Assembly: GCA_004000155.1 (NCBI GenBank)
Contig: RCSS01000202.1
Span: 1-15,661, forward strand
Direction of reading: 5' to 3'
DNA: 15,661 nucleotides
Source: Tubulinosema ratisbonensis
Taxonomy: Eukaryota; Microsporidia; Tubulinosematidae
Below, one piece after another: positions 14,980 through 15,661 of this stretch (positions are counted from its first letter, which is position 1; each line of letters starts with the position of its first letter). Below the pieces are notes generated by a model. It saw nothing but the letters and a program-made list of their open reading frames with translations. It was not told the DNA's origin and made no database searches. The position numbers were made by a program, and so were the translations under genes.

Positions 14980-15661
14980 TTATTTTTTTAATAATTTAAA
15001 TAAAAAATAAAATAATATTTAAAATAATAAATTGAAATTTATAAAAAATATTTATTAAATAAAAAAATAATAATAAAAAATATTCAAGAATCAATTATTA
15101 AAAAAAATTTATTTTAAATTCATAAAAAAAATAAATTCCATAAAAAGATTTATTTTAAATTTAAAAAATGTAAAAAAAAAAGTATAAAATAGAGAAAATC
15201 TATTTATAAACCAATAGAATAAAAAATAAGTAAAAAAATAAAACAATTAATTGTTAAACATTAATTTAAAAAATAATTAAAAATTTATCTAGCATTAACC
15301 TTTTTTTTATATTTATTTTATTAGTTTATGTTTAGAATTTATTACAAACAGTGGTTCGTAATAAAAAATCTCTTATTTTTTATTTAACCCTAAAAATATG
15401 ATAAAAATTTTTTATAATAAAAAATACAACAAAAGGAATAAATTAATTTTATTTATTTTTAAATCTTTATCGGCAAAAAAATAACTAAAACAAATAAGTC
15501 TTTTAGACTTACTTTTATAAAAAAATCTACTTAGTCTTTTTCAAAGTCAAATACAGAATATAAGTTCCTTTGTCTTAAAACAAATAAGTTTGATTAAAAA
15601 ATTTTAATATTTTTTTGTATTTCTTTTCAGAAAACGTATAAAAATTTAAAAGAGCTTTAAT
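14980..15661. other. AT-rich upstream flank, no gene
   Basis: The first 320 bases upstream of Ran are nearly pure A/T. Beyond about 15300 the sequence is slightly more mixed. It contains a 14-base exact direct repeat and a small palindrome, listed separately. No open frame, RNA gene or transposon motif was recognised. Confidence 0.5.
15486..15589. repeat. 14-bp direct repeat and small palindrome
   Basis: taaaacaaataagt occurs at 15486-15499 and again at 15576-15589, 90 bases apart. The first copy overlaps a perfect palindrome, taagtct-ttt-agactta, at 15495-15511 (7-bp arms, 3-base loop). These could be remnants of a repeat family or upstream regulatory sites; function is unknown. Confidence 0.45.

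Noticed and set aside
14492..15010. Plus-strand open frames over the Ran gene
   Set aside because: They are antisense shadows of a clearly conserved GTPase.
1..15661. CRISPR arrays, tRNA or rRNA genes, bacterial operons
   Set aside because: No regularly spaced repeats, no cloverleaf with invariant tRNA bases, and no rRNA-like G+C-rich blocks were seen; the genes are eukaryotic.

Overview
The window looks like a microsporidian (or very similar reduced fungal-lineage) nuclear genome. The reasons are extreme AT richness, intron-free compact genes with almost pure A/T spacers, a CCC triplet abutting the start codon of a Ran GTPase, and short divergent versions of universal eukaryotic proteins. 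A large, gene-sparse, very AT-rich species of the Edhazardia type would fit, but the species cannot be fixed from this sequence alone.

Layout. Positions 1 to about 11,900 hold no intact gene that I can defend. By reading past stop codons and frameshifts I find a graveyard of dead cut-and-paste DNA transposons. In order these are: a Merlin/IS1595 (ISXO2-like) transposase (260-1059, minus); a second Merlin-like fragment (1179-1547, minus) with a diverged sister copy at 11111-11260; a pogo/Tigger transposase running in one frame through many stops (1852-2928, minus); a Tc1/mariner DNA-binding fragment (3558-3789, plus); a PIF/Harbinger element with both its transposase (4311-4952, plus) and its convergent Myb/SANT-like accessory gene (4980-5547, minus); a MULE-like relic (6005-6925, plus); a second Tc1/mariner-like relic (7670-8158, plus); a third Merlin-like fragment (9079-9264, plus); and a piggyBac-like fragment (10519-10755, minus). 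No retrotransposon was recognised.

From 11,922 to 14,976 the character changes abruptly to four tandem minus-strand genes with spacers of about 3% G+C. In transcription order they are a Ran/Gsp1-type GTPase, a small Sm-fold-like protein, an unrecognised protein of about 190 residues, and a short Pcf11-like pre-mRNA 3'-end processing factor that keeps the two C-terminal zinc fingers but lacks the CTD-interacting domain. The last 685 bases are AT-rich with no gene.

Functionally the four genes are housekeeping (nuclear transport, possibly Sm-type RNA or acetyltransferase biology, mRNA cleavage/polyadenylation). They are not an obvious operon or pathway and are probably just neighbours. Family assignments rest on motif recognition by eye; no search was run. 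The transposon relics in particular are graded by how many ordered motifs they show.
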